This document shows positions 7,129-14,923 of a DNA stretch of 19,488 nucleotides, piece by piece. Every line of letters begins with the position of its first letter. Within the stretch, counting starts at the first letter, position 1. The position numbers and the translations under genes were made by a program. Under the pieces are notes generated by a model, which saw only the letters and a program-made list of their open reading frames with translations, was not told the origin of the DNA and made no database searches. Source of the stretch: an uncultured Acetobacteraceae bacterium (lineage in GTDB: Bacteria > Pseudomonadota > Alphaproteobacteria > Acetobacterales > Acetobacteraceae); NCBI GenBank assembly GCA_903839965.1, contig CAIMEK010000264.1:1-19488 (forward strand). Reading direction: 5' to 3'.

Positions 7129-8178
7129 TCAGCATGAAGGAGAAGAGGCGCACGAAGCGGTAATTTGGATACCTAAGCGGGAAAGCCGGTGCGCAGCCTC
7201 AGGATTCACCGCACCGTCCGGAAGACGAGCGGCGGCCAACGCCGCAACCTGCTGGACCGTATCCATGGCTTGATGTTGGCGGGCCTCCCTGGTCATGCCG
7301 CCAATATGCGGCGTCGCCACGACATCGGATCGGAGGAAGAAGCGGGATGCCGGCATCTGGTCAGCCGCCCGGCCAACGTCGAGACCAGCCCCGCGAAGAT
7401 GACCGGCATTCAGGCTGGCCTCCAATGCGGCCTCATCCACCAGTTCGCCGCGGGAGAGATTGATGAAGCAGGCCCCCTGTCGCATCGCACCGAAAGCGGC
7501 GGCATCGAACAGGTTTTGAGTGGTCGGCAGTGCCGCCGCCAGACATACGACAAAGTCGGAGTTCGCCAGGACGTTGGCGAACGAATCAGCGCGGATCCCC
7601 GGCTCGGTCGATTTGTTGTATGGATCGTGAACGCAAACAACCATCCCGATGCGCTGCGCCAGGGCACACAATCTGCGCCCGATCCGGCCGTAACCTACGA
7701 CCCCCAAAGTTTTCCCGGCGAGTTGGATTCCCATGCGGGGAACAAAGCCGGTTCCGGATTGCTCGATCGCCTTCCATCGCGAGATGCCACGTGCCAGATC
7801 TATCATTATGCCGAGCCCAAGTTCTGCAACCGCATCGGCGAAGCCCGCTGATACGTGCGCCACCAGCACACCGTGGGCAGAGGCCGCGGCAATATCGATC
7901 GTGCTGATGTCAACCGCAGCGCGCAGGAACGCCACAAGCCCCGGTGCAGAAGCGAAAGTCTCTTTCGAGCCGGGAGCTGATCGATGGGCAATGATCACTT
8001 CGCAACCCTCGGCAGCCCGCGCAAGTTCCGCGCCGTGGAGAACCCTGTTGTGAGGATTCCGGATTACGAAACCATGTCGCCGCAGCTCGGCGGCGCTGTT
8101 GTCATCATACACATTCGCAAATTCAACGTCCGTGTGCGACAGGAAGATCCTGAGCCTTGCGCCGTTCGTGGTGTTCAT
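7129..8178 (-). CDS. D-2-hydroxyacid dehydrogenase-like protein lacking the usual catalytic Glu
   Basis: This 349-residue protein has the D-2-hydroxyacid dehydrogenase fold. It keeps the nucleotide motif GVVGYGRIG (159-167), R243 in LSRGELVDE and H291 in ATPHIGG. Where the family normally reads DVFxxEP with the catalytic Glu, this protein reads DVGRAADQMP (267-276) with no acidic residue at the aligned place. From memory, DVGRAxDQMP occurs in a recurring subgroup, so this is probably a real variant rather than decay. It may use another general acid/base partner or a different chemistry. A GGAG site 10 nt before the ATG supports the start. The C-terminal tail (ITASCASSPSC) looks unlike the family and may be extra. 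It is preceded by the MFS gene in the same orientation, and its substrate is unknown. Confidence 0.88.
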   Translation of the reverse strand: MNTTNGARLRIFLSHTDVEFANVYDDNSAAELRRHGFVIRNPHNRVLHGAELARAAEGCEVIIAHRSAPGSKETFASAPGLVAFLRAAVDISTIDIAAASAHGVLVAHVSAGFADAVAELGLGIMIDLARGISRWKAIEQSGTGFVPRMGIQLAGKTLGVVGYGRIGRRLCALAQRIGMVVCVHDPYNKSTEPGIRADSFANVLANSDFVVCLAAALPTTQNLFDAAAFGAMRQGACFINLSRGELVDEAALEASLNAGHLRGAGLDVGRAADQMPASRFFLRSDVVATPHIGGMTREARQHQAMDTVQQVAALAAARLPDGAVNPEAAHRLSRLGIQITASCASSPSC

Positions 8179-8322
8179 GTCGGTTCCGCTCCGGGGCCGG
8201 GGCAGGCCTCGATCCCGAACCCAGAAAAGCCGGCTGCAAGCCGAGTCATTTCAGAACCTCCGTGAATTCGCATGCGCAAGCACGAATGCGTGGCCTGCCG
8301 CCTGGAAACTCCTGGTCGGCCA

Positions 8323-8351
8323 TTGCCCGTCTCTTGAGGAGAACCGGGCAA
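8323..8351 (-). other. intercistronic stem-loop between carrier and dehydrogenase genes
   Basis: TTGCCCG (8323-8329) pairs with CGGGCAA (8345-8351) over 15 nt, and an outer GGC/GCC can extend the stem across a small internal loop. It sits in the 224-bp gap between the MFS gene and the dehydrogenase and may separate their transcript levels. There is no T-run. Confidence 0.35.
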
Positions 8352-8402
8352 CAGCCGATAAACTCCAACCTCAGGCAGTCGTTGGACGAGGCCGGGGCAC
8401 GG

Positions 8403-9752
8403 CTACGCCGCCTGCGCCGCCCGCACCGGTGCCGGTCGGCGCGTAAGCAGCGGAAGAATCGCGCCGATCACCGCCACGAACGCGAGAAAGAGCAGTCCCA
8501 GCTCGAAACTACCTGTGGCCGATCTGATCCAGCCGATCACGGCGGGCGCGACGACACCCGACAGATTGCCAAGAGAACTCACGAGTGCCAGACCACCGAC
8601 TCCAACCGACCCGGCCAAACCCTCTGTTATGAGACTCAGCACCGGACCTTTGACGGCGTATATGCCGATGCCTGCGAACGATATGAACACCATCTGGAGC
8701 CATGCAGAATCGGTAAGTATGCAAGAAGCCAGGGCGACGGCCGCCAACAACGAGGGTAACGCGCTGCACCATCTCCGCTCTCCGGCCCGGTCAGACACAT
8801 AGCTCCACGCCGGCATCGCGATCATTCCGAGCGCAAATGGAATAGCGCTCAGCACACCGGTCATCCCTATCGACGCCCCGCTAAGGGCCTTGATGATCTG
8901 GGGTAGCCAAAGGCTGAGGCCGACGCTTGTGGCCGCCATCGAGAAGTAGAGCACCGAGTAGAAAAGCACCCTCTTGTCGGCCAGAAGTCCGAGGCCCTCA
9001 CCCCACCGAGAGACATACGTCGTCGTCTTGAGTTCCAGATCGAGCTGATCCTGTATCGCCTGGCGCTCACTCGGTGCCAGCCACTTGGCCTGGGAGGGCC
9101 GGTCGGTGAGATAGAAAAAGCCGATCAATCCGAGGAGCAACGGAGGCAGGGCTTCAAGGATATATATCCATTGCCAGCCCTTCAGGCCCAGGACCTGGTC
9201 GAAGCTCAGGATGGCCGCCGAAAGCGGGCTGCCGATGACGCTTGCCAGCGGAATCCCAATCTGAAACATGGCGATGTAGCGGGCGCGATATTCCGAGGGA
9301 AACCAGAATGTGATGTAAAGCAGCACGCCGGGAAAAAAACCGGCCTCTGCTGCCCCGAGAAGAAAACGGACCGCGTAAAAGGAATTGGGGCCGACGACGA
9401 AAGCCATGCACCCCGACACCAGCCCCCAGGTTACCATTATCCTGGAAATCCAAATCCGGGCGCCGACCCAGCGCATCATAAGATTGCTAGGAAATTCACA
9501 AAGAACATAAGAAATGAAGAGCAGGCTCGCGCCGAAACCGTATTGGGCAGGCGAGAGGCCAATATCCTTATTCGCAGTCAGGGCCGCGAAGCCGACGTTG
9601 ACCCGATCCATGTAGGCGAACATCTGACCGGCGATCAGGATCGGCATCAAGCGAAAGGCCACCTTTCGCATGATATCCTTCATGTTTACGGCATCCTTGG
9701 CAGCAAGGATATCGTGCGTCTTATTGCCGGTCGACGCAGTATTCTGTGTCAC
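8403..9752 (-). CDS. MFS transporter, anion:cation symporter (tartrate/phthalate-type) family
   Basis: This 449-residue major facilitator has about 12 hydrophobic segments. The first part, MDRVNVGFAALTANKDIGLSP followed by YGFGASLLFISYVLCEFPSN and GARIWISRIMVTWGLVSG, is the hallmark of the ACS family. That family imports organic anions such as tartrate, phthalate, hexuronates and other hydroxy-carboxylates with protons. LLGAAEAGFFPGVLLYITFWFPSEYRAR is the conserved region around TM4-5. Translation starts at a GTG, which has a clear GAGAGGA site about 6 nt upstream, and no better ATG exists before the conserved N-terminus. It is the first gene of the minus-strand group and faces the IclR gene across a 356-bp control region. 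A hydroxy- or oxo-acid substrate is inferred from the dehydrogenases downstream. Confidence 0.92.
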   Translation of the reverse strand: MTQNTASTGNKTHDILAAKDAVNMKDIMRKVAFRLMPILIAGQMFAYMDRVNVGFAALTANKDIGLSPAQYGFGASLLFISYVLCEFPSNLMMRWVGARIWISRIMVTWGLVSGCMAFVVGPNSFYAVRFLLGAAEAGFFPGVLLYITFWFPSEYRARYIAMFQIGIPLASVIGSPLSAAILSFDQVLGLKGWQWIYILEALPPLLLGLIGFFYLTDRPSQAKWLAPSERQAIQDQLDLELKTTTYVSRWGEGLGLLADKRVLFYSVLYFSMAATSVGLSLWLPQIIKALSGASIGMTGVLSAIPFALGMIAMPAWSYVSDRAGERRWCSALPSLLAAVALASCILTDSAWLQMVFISFAGIGIYAVKGPVLSLITEGLAGSVGVGGLALVSSLGNLSGVVAPAVIGWIRSATGSFELGLLFLAFVAVIGAILPLLTRRPAPVRAAQAA

Positions 9753-10108
9753 GGTCGTTCCTCTCGGGTACTCAATATTGATTGCCGAACGATAACCATG
9801 TTGCGGGCGCGGAAAAGCCGTGTTCGATCGAACCTCTTACGTCCATCCGAGGCCTGCGGAGTTGCGATCGTTCCCGGTAAATCGACGAGATGGCGTTCGG
9901 GGTCCGGAGCCGTACATCGTTCGGTAATAGGCGTTCGCACTTGGACGGGGCACGAGTACCGGCTTTGCGGCTGGCGGCATCGAGCATTGCCTCTCTGCAG
10001 TTTGCCCTTGCCAGGCAAGCTGGATGTGCAGTATTCTGCACGTGCGCAATAAGCTGCACAACCTGCCGCCTGCGCGTCACGGTTGTCAAGTGATAACGTT
10101 GCCGGTCG
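9753..10108. promoter_or_regulatory. divergent control region between MFS and IclR genes
   Basis: This 356-bp gap separates two divergent genes and should carry both promoters. I see no convincing -35/-10 pair. The clearest structure is the cluster of TGTGCAG/CTGCACA half-sites near its right end. No coding sequence is supported here. Confidence 0.5.
10025..10060. promoter_or_regulatory. probable IclR-type operator cluster
   Basis: TGTGCAG (10025-10031), CTGCAC (10036-10041) and CTGCACA (10054-10060) form one tight palindrome GTGCAG-TATT-CTGCAC plus a third half-site. The wider pair TGTGCAG...CTGCACA is also perfectly symmetric. The cluster ends 48 bp before the regulator's ATG, a usual place for autoregulation and for control of a divergent operon. 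Binding by this regulator is inferred. Confidence 0.55.
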
Positions 10109-10915
10109 ATGATCGAATCTGCATCCCCACCTGGTCACGCCGGTCTCCTCGGTAGCGTACGGAGCGCTGCCCGGGTACTGAAGTTGGTCGATTGGCTGGC
10201 GATGCAGGTGGCTCCAGCAACACTCGCGGATGCGGCTGCATCGCTCGTGCTACCGAAAAGCAGCGTTCGGTTGCTGCTGATGACGCTCGTGCAAGGCGGT
10301 TATGCAGCGCAGGAGCGCGACGGTACCTACCGGATGCTTCGCCTGCCCGGCGATAATCTCGGCGATCCTTCCTGGCAGTCAATTGTGCGGCTCGTGGACC
10401 CGATCGTTCGGGAAGCCGTGGCGGAGGTGCAGGAGAGCGGATTCATCGCCATCCTGACCAGGGACCGGATTCGCTACCTGACCAAAGTTCTGCCGGGCAA
10501 CCGTGAGATCGTCTACGACCGCAACATCGACCCGGAGAGAATCCCGCACCAAGTCGCGAGTGGCCTCGCGATCCTGTCTATGCTGCCGGCGGACGAACTC
10601 GACCGCTATCTGTCGCGCGTGAAGGATCCGGAGCTCGCGCGGGACGGAGGCCTGGCGGGCCTTCATAAGATCCTGGCACGCGCTCGGCGCGACAGGGTCA
10701 TTGCCAATTTGGCGGGGCGGGTTGAAGGCGCCGCCGGGGCTGCCGCGCCTGTGCTGGACCGGGACGGACGGGCAATCGCGGCGGTCAATATCTCTGGGCC
10801 TTCCGACCGCGTAAAGGCCAATCTCCCAGCCATCGAAAGGGCGGTTGCCAAGGCCGGCCGACGGGCCACCGATGCCATCGCCAGGTTGCGGCGTTTCCCG
10901 CAAAGTGGCGTGTGA
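10109..10915 (+). CDS. IclR-family transcriptional regulator
   Basis: This 268-residue regulator has an N-terminal winged helix-turn-helix (about 15-77: SVRSAARVLKLVDWL, then LADAAASLVLPKSSVRLLLMTL and the DGTYRM wing). The IclR effector domain ends in AAPVLDRDGRAIAAVNISGP. IclR proteins sense small carboxylic or aromatic acids and usually control a neighbouring catabolic operon. Divergence from the MFS/dehydrogenase group makes that group the likely target, and the + strand aldolase/transporter genes are possible further targets. No strong Shine-Dalgarno site precedes the ATG, but the upstream reading frame adds nothing recognisable. The usual alanine/glycine-rich effector-domain stretch is divergent (PHQVASGLAILSMLP), so its ligand may be unusual. 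Confidence 0.92.
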   Translation: MIESASPPGHAGLLGSVRSAARVLKLVDWLAMQVAPATLADAAASLVLPKSSVRLLLMTLVQGGYAAQERDGTYRMLRLPGDNLGDPSWQSIVRLVDPIVREAVAEVQESGFIAILTRDRIRYLTKVLPGNREIVYDRNIDPERIPHQVASGLAILSMLPADELDRYLSRVKDPELARDGGLAGLHKILARARRDRVIANLAGRVEGAAGAAAPVLDRDGRAIAAVNISGPSDRVKANLPAIERAVAKAGRRATDAIARLRRFPQSGV

Positions 10916-10925
10916 AAGCCGTCGG

Positions 10926-10946
10926 TGGTTGCGGGGCACGCAACCA
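10926..10946 (+). terminator. intrinsic terminator of the IclR gene
   Basis: TGGTTGCG (10926-10933) and CGCAACCA (10939-10946) form a perfect 8-bp stem with a 5-nt loop, 10 nt after the stop codon. The T-rich stretch TCTTGATTTG follows. This is the best textbook terminator in the window. Confidence 0.75.
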
Positions 10947-11115
10947 TCTTGATTTGCTATTGGTTGGCTGATTGGGTCACCAGGGCCTCCGATGCCCTTC
11001 CGTCGATTCTCCGCGGCGGTGGAGCGCTTCCCTCGAAATCACTGCCGGCCCCTGCTACGCACCCCGGGGAACAGGGATGAGCGGGCGCCTGGCAAATACC
11101 GCCGCCGCGCGGCGC

Positions 11116-11360
11116 TCAGTCGAGGGTCTGGCGGTAGCGCAGCAGCGACAACGAGGAGACGGCGAGCAGGAAGGGAGCAGCGGCCCGAGGTCGGGAAAGA
11201 CATCGGCCAACGTGTTCCCCTTGAGCATGACGCCGCGCACGATGCGCAGGAAATGGGTCAGCGGCAGAACCTCGCCGATCGCCTCGGCCCAGTCCGGCAT
11301 GCCCCTGAACGGGAACATGAGGCCGGACATCAGGATCGACGGCAGGAGGCGCCGATCCAC
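11116..11360 (-). pseudogene. truncated, frameshifted ABC-2 type permease remnant
   Basis: Only the C-terminal end of an ABC-2 (YhhJ/YbhR-like drug or polysaccharide exporter) permease survives. LLPSILMSGLMFPFRGMPDW, then LPLTHFLRIVRGVMLKG and DVFPDLGPLL, is that family's conserved tail. About the first three quarters of the gene are missing. The homology begins at about 11350, directly beside the stop codon of the DUF2254 gene, which marks a deletion or insertion breakpoint. A one-base deletion near 11173-11174 changes frame; the other frame then continues in family style (FLLAVSSLSLLRYRQTLD) to a TGA at 11116-11118. The two lesions together argue for a dead gene rather than a new short protein. 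Confidence 0.8.
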
Positions 11361-11362
11361 AC

Positions 11363-12661
11363 TTATGGTTTATTTACCTCTGCAAGGGCAGGGCGATTTC
11401 GTGACAAACCAAGACCTTGCCTGTCTTCCTGGAGTGCCGTGATTCGGTCTTGGTCATCGAACTCGGAGAGATCGACAGTGTGGTCGAGGTGCTCAAGGTA
11501 GCGTTGCACCAGGCTCCTGCGATGCTCAGTGAGAACCGTTTTGGCTAGGCCGGTAAGTGCTGCCCTTAGGCGCCGCACCACCTGCACGGAGGTCTTGCCA
11601 AACTGGCGGATTTCATCAAAGGACAGCGCAAGATAGTCCTGCCAGGCCGGCACCGGGTAAACCAGACGAAGCACCCCGTCAGCATCGAAGGCACGCCCGG
11701 CATCGAGTTCCGAGTGTCCGAGGCGGCGCAGCAGATCTTCGATCTGATCCAATGCCTGCACCGCCGTTGTCGGATCGTTGACCGCCGGCGACAGTGCCCT
11801 GATGGCGATATCAACGAGCAAACGAATGGCATATTTCGGATCCTGGTCGAAGGTGCGGGCGTCCGCGAGATGGATGGCTCGCATGAGCGCTGCTTCCGGC
11901 AATTTGGTGGCACGGTGAACTCGCAGCAAAATGCTGCCTTCGATCAGCGTATCGCCGACAGCGTACTCAATGACGATCACCGCACCAGCGCGCTGGGCCA
12001 ATTGAACGAGTGCCACATGATCGAGCTGGGCGATAACGCGCGGTCGGCCCGAATAGGTCAACGACTGTGTAGCCGGGCCCAAATCGACAGGTGCCACCAA
12101 CCCATTGTCCTGCGGCGTATCCTGGTCGTCTGAAATATGGCGGAATGTTGTATGAATGACGGTGCGACCCTTTTCACCCAGAAGATGCAGCACGTTCGAA
12201 ATCTGCAGATCGCCCAACTTGTGAACCAGCAGCGTGAAGGCCAGCATGCTGGTGGTGAGCAGAACAATAACGAGCACGGTCGAAACAAGCGGGACCGTCC
12301 CGGCATGGCTCCGATCTGTCCAAACAAGTGCGGCGAGCGAATAGCCGAAAGTGGCGAAAAAGAGACCAAGCGCGTGAAATAACGTGGGATCGCTTCCGAA
12401 CACCGCAACCAGCCTGGGCGAGTAGGCAACCGCGTTGAACTGCACCATCACGAAAGCGATCGCGAACACGATACCCGTCAAAGCCATCATTCCCGAGCTG
12501 ACGGCTGAAAAAAACGCCAGGGCGGATTCCGCCGACATGCCATGTACATATTCGCCAAGATATGCACGTTCGAGCCGCGGCAGGATCAGTCCAGCCACGA
12601 CAGTGGCTACCAGATACCCCGTCGGGATCAGCCACAACGGCACGCGTCTTCCTTCTGTCAT
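11363..12661 (-). CDS. DUF2254 integral membrane protein
   Basis: This 432-residue protein matches the DUF2254 family of predicted inner-membrane proteins (COG4325), which has no settled function. The N-terminal half has about four hydrophobic segments, including LIPTGYLVATVVAGLILP and an MMALTGIVFAIAFVMVQF segment, and LFFATFGYSLAALVWT. The soluble C-terminal half carries the family hallmark IAIRALSPAVNDPTTAVQALDQ. The frame is open to a TTG at 12682 and an ATG at 12676. The ATG at 12661 has a GGAG 8 nt upstream and gives a standard N-terminus, so it was chosen. The last residues (RNRPALAEVNKP) are coded by less GC-rich DNA and abut the ABC-2 remnant, so the extreme C-terminus may have changed during the rearrangement. 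Confidence 0.9.
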   Translation of the reverse strand: MTEGRRVPLWLIPTGYLVATVVAGLILPRLERAYLGEYVHGMSAESALAFFSAVSSGMMALTGIVFAIAFVMVQFNAVAYSPRLVAVFGSDPTLFHALGLFFATFGYSLAALVWTDRSHAGTVPLVSTVLVIVLLTTSMLAFTLLVHKLGDLQISNVLHLLGEKGRTVIHTTFRHISDDQDTPQDNGLVAPVDLGPATQSLTYSGRPRVIAQLDHVALVQLAQRAGAVIVIEYAVGDTLIEGSILLRVHRATKLPEAALMRAIHLADARTFDQDPKYAIRLLVDIAIRALSPAVNDPTTAVQALDQIEDLLRRLGHSELDAGRAFDADGVLRLVYPVPAWQDYLALSFDEIRQFGKTSVQVVRRLRAALTGLAKTVLTEHRRSLVQRYLEHLDHTVDLSEFDDQDRITALQEDRQGLGLSRNRPALAEVNKP

Positions 12662-12869
12662 GACCGGTGCTCCCATATCCAACAGAATCGGCTATCACGA
12701 CTGCGTCTTTCACGAGAAACGTCAGCCATTCCTTCATAAGCCCGTCCCGCCCGGCACGCCGACTGCACTGTGGGCCATCGACGCACCCACTTCAGCCCCA
12801 GCAGCTTCTCCGTGCCTTGTTGGCTGGGACTGCGCACCAACAGGGCCGCGGCGGCGGCTTCCCGCCACC

Positions 12870-13850
12870 TCAGAAACTCATACCGATGCCGATCGCGCCG
12901 CCGCTGACATTGCCCCCAACCACGTAACGTGCCATCAGGCGAAGTCGCTGCAGATTATATCCGAACGCGCCAATGCCGAGCGAGCCGGTATCGGTTTCGA
13001 TGCCACCACCGACTCCGTAAAGGTGGCTGAAGCCAAGTCCATTCGCCTCCGGGCCGAAAAAGTTCGACTGTGTACCTTCCAACACCCAACGGACCGGTCG
13101 CTCAAACATTGTCCAACCGGTTTGCCAGCGTAGTCGCGCCCACAGCCCGAGTGTTTGCGAATCTGAGGTCCCACGCACCGCTGCTGAAGTGCCGCCAAAG
13201 GTCTGCAAATGAAGCGCCGTGTAGCGCAGCTCTATGTCGATTTCGTACGCCTCGTGAGTGACCATGTAGTCGAGTATCAGCGAACCGCCGTAGCCCGCCA
13301 CGTTGAGGGATCCACGGCGCAGAAAATCCAACTGAATGTCATATTTGTGCTCGAGCAGGAAGCCCGCGAGGGCGGCGTCGCTCGCCACAGCTCCTAACAT
13401 GACGTTGAAAATCGGCCGCAATACGAAGCGGTCGGTAAGTGGAATGTCCCAACCAATACCGCCGGTGGCCGAAGCGTTGTTCCAGCGTGCCGGCAGGCGC
13501 CGCTGCTCGTTGCCGTCCGAAAATGCAAAGCGTGGGTCATAGCGGGCCCCGGCAAGATAGCCTTCCAGGTAGAGCGGGAAACCAGGATCGACGGTAAAGC
13601 CCGAGCCCATCTGCAGCATGCTCAGGTTGCTGTGGTCGGTGTTGTTGCGGTCGATCTCGATGTTAGTAACGTTACCGTCCGGCGTGGCCGAATAGGCCAG
13701 CATCCGAAGCACATTGTTTGCCACGGTGCGCGGCGTGGTACCGAGCAGACGCACTGTCGGCAGGGACTGCGCCGTGGCACCCGCCCAGAAAGCTCCCTGC
13801 CCGACCAGGCCGAGCGCCAGCACCGTCGAGCGGATCAGTCCGGCGATCAT
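12870..13850 (-). CDS. outer-membrane beta-barrel, solitary autotransporter-like
   Basis: This 326-residue secreted protein has a Sec signal peptide (about 1-28, ending GATAQS) and no passenger domain. The rest is rich in alternating beta-strand patterns such as FPLYLEGYLAGARYDPRF, GGIGWDIPLTDRFVLRPIFNVMLG and YEIDIELRYTALHLQTFGG. It ends in Phe (GIGMSF), the signal recognised by the BAM complex. From memory it resembles the solitary outer-membrane autotransporter-type barrels found in several proteobacteria. Their function is not established. The frame is open to 13961, but the ATG at 13850 precedes the signal peptide and overlaps the lipocalin stop as ATGA, which points to coupled translation. 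A lipocalin with a barrel partner suggests work on outer-membrane lipids. Confidence 0.85.
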   Translation of the reverse strand: MIAGLIRSTVLALGLVGQGAFWAGATAQSLPTVRLLGTTPRTVANNVLRMLAYSATPDGNVTNIEIDRNNTDHSNLSMLQMGSGFTVDPGFPLYLEGYLAGARYDPRFAFSDGNEQRRLPARWNNASATGGIGWDIPLTDRFVLRPIFNVMLGAVASDAALAGFLLEHKYDIQLDFLRRGSLNVAGYGGSLILDYMVTHEAYEIDIELRYTALHLQTFGGTSAAVRGTSDSQTLGLWARLRWQTGWTMFERPVRWVLEGTQSNFFGPEANGLGFSHLYGVGGGIETDTGSLGIGAFGYNLQRLRLMARYVVGGNVSGGAIGIGMSF

Positions 13851-14431
13851 GGCGTGGCCGCCTGCACAAGTCGGCCAACATCGTAGCCCTGTGCCGCGGC
13901 GATCGCGCGGGCAGCTTCCATGCCTACGCTGTCTGGTGCGCGCGTGCGGGTGAGGATCCATAGGTAACGGCGACTGGGCGAACCAACCACAGACCAGTGA
14001 TAGGCATCATCGTAGCCGAGGATCCACAGATCGCTGTAGAACGGCCAGCGAAAGGTCACTCGCCAACGCGCGGGATCATGCGCGTCAGGCCACGCCCAAC
14101 CCTCCTGGCGCACCTCCTGTCCGCCATCAGCCATGTTGCGGCACGCATCGACAATGTCGATCCGGCCGCGGTCAGCCAGTGAGTAACTCACGGTCACGTC
14201 CACGCAGTGTCGACCACGCTGGTCCTCGAACTCGGTCGGGATACGCGCCGCCTCGAACCACGTGCCGGCATAGCGCGACAGATCCACCGAAGCGGCCGAT
14301 TGCGGCCGGTGCTCGGCGGGGCTGCACGCGGCGAGGTCGAGCAGAAGCAGGGCCGGCACAAGCCACACTCGACGCAACGACGAGCGGACTGCGTACGTGG
14401 CTCGGAGACAGACATCCGCTGAGACCCGCAT
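13847..14431 (-). CDS. lipocalin-family outer-membrane lipoprotein (Blc-like)
   Basis: This 194-residue protein of the bacterial lipocalin group binds lipids or other hydrophobic ligands in the periplasm, anchored to the membrane. A hydrophobic leader ends in the lipobox LAAC, predicting lipidation at C36. The lipocalin signature YAGTWFEAARIPTEFE (54-69) follows, and later blocks WRVTFRWPFYSDLWILGYD and YLWILTRTRAP match the family. The start is unclear: in-frame ATGs lie at 14431 and 14440, and GGAGG is 12 nt from the first but only 3 nt from the second. The last bases overlap the barrel gene by 4 bp (ATGA), so both are made from one message. The length is slightly above Blc because of the longer leader. 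Confidence 0.88.
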   Translation of the reverse strand: MRVSADVCLRATYAVRSSLRRVWLVPALLLLDLAACSPAEHRPQSAASVDLSRYAGTWFEAARIPTEFEDQRGRHCVDVTVSYSLADRGRIDIVDACRNMADGGQEVRQEGWAWPDAHDPARWRVTFRWPFYSDLWILGYDDAYHWSVVGSPSRRYLWILTRTRAPDSVGMEAARAIAAAQGYDVGRLVQAATP

Positions 14432-14531
14432 GGGGGACATCGACCTCCACCGCCACGCCGTCACCGCCGCAGTGGCGAAACAGCACCTTTGGAACCTTCT
14501 TGAGATTTATTCCTGATTTCCAATTGAGCAG

Positions 14532-14546
14532 CAACGAAATTCGTTG
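14532..14546. promoter_or_regulatory. possible operator palindrome upstream of the lipocalin gene
   Basis: CAACGAA-A-TTCGTTG is a perfect 7-bp inverted repeat around one base, about 100 bp upstream of the lipocalin start. Its size and symmetry suit a repressor site, but no regulator is linked to it here. Confidence 0.25.
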
Positions 14547-14923
14547 GACACACAGGCGCAGGGCTTCGTCGGCCATTGCGTCCACTATATGCACTTCTGA
14601 AGTGTACATTTGGCCATTTTACTCAGGTTTCTGCCGATATATTTGGCGTGTATTTGGGTGTGCTCAATGACTTTTGGACGAAATTACAGCGGCGTCGGCG
14701 CCGCCTTCGATGAGGGCTATCATCCCAGGCTTCATTGCTCCCGGATTACAAGCCGGCGGCGGCTGCCGCTGATCGGCTATTGGAGGTCGCGCAAACGGAA
14801 CACCGAGTTCCCAGCGCTTGCCATGACGCCGTAGTTAACCGCTCAGCTCCGGGGATTCAGCCTTTTGGCAAGAGATTACGCACGTCATCGGCGAAGCAAG
14901 CGCAGACGGAAAGGAGGAGCAAG

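Noticed and set aside
11893..11937. sigma54-like TGGCAC...GC in the DUF2254 gene
   Set aside because: The spacing does not match the -24/-12 rule and it lies within a coding region, with no gene oriented to use it.
12818..12842. TGTTGG/CCAACA stem downstream of the outer-membrane barrel gene
   Set aside because: It has only six pairs with a 13-nt loop and no T-run on the minus strand, too weak to call a terminator.
14591..14606. CACTTC-T-GAAGTG small palindrome
   Set aside because: Six-base arms are expected by chance in a window this size, and no promoter or repeated copy supports it.
14172..14609. 145-residue minus-strand ORF overlapping the lipocalin gene
   Set aside because: Its second half is a shifted-frame shadow of the lipocalin. 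The first half (MYTSEVHIVDAMADEALRL) looks somewhat protein-like, but there is no clear Shine-Dalgarno site or family match.
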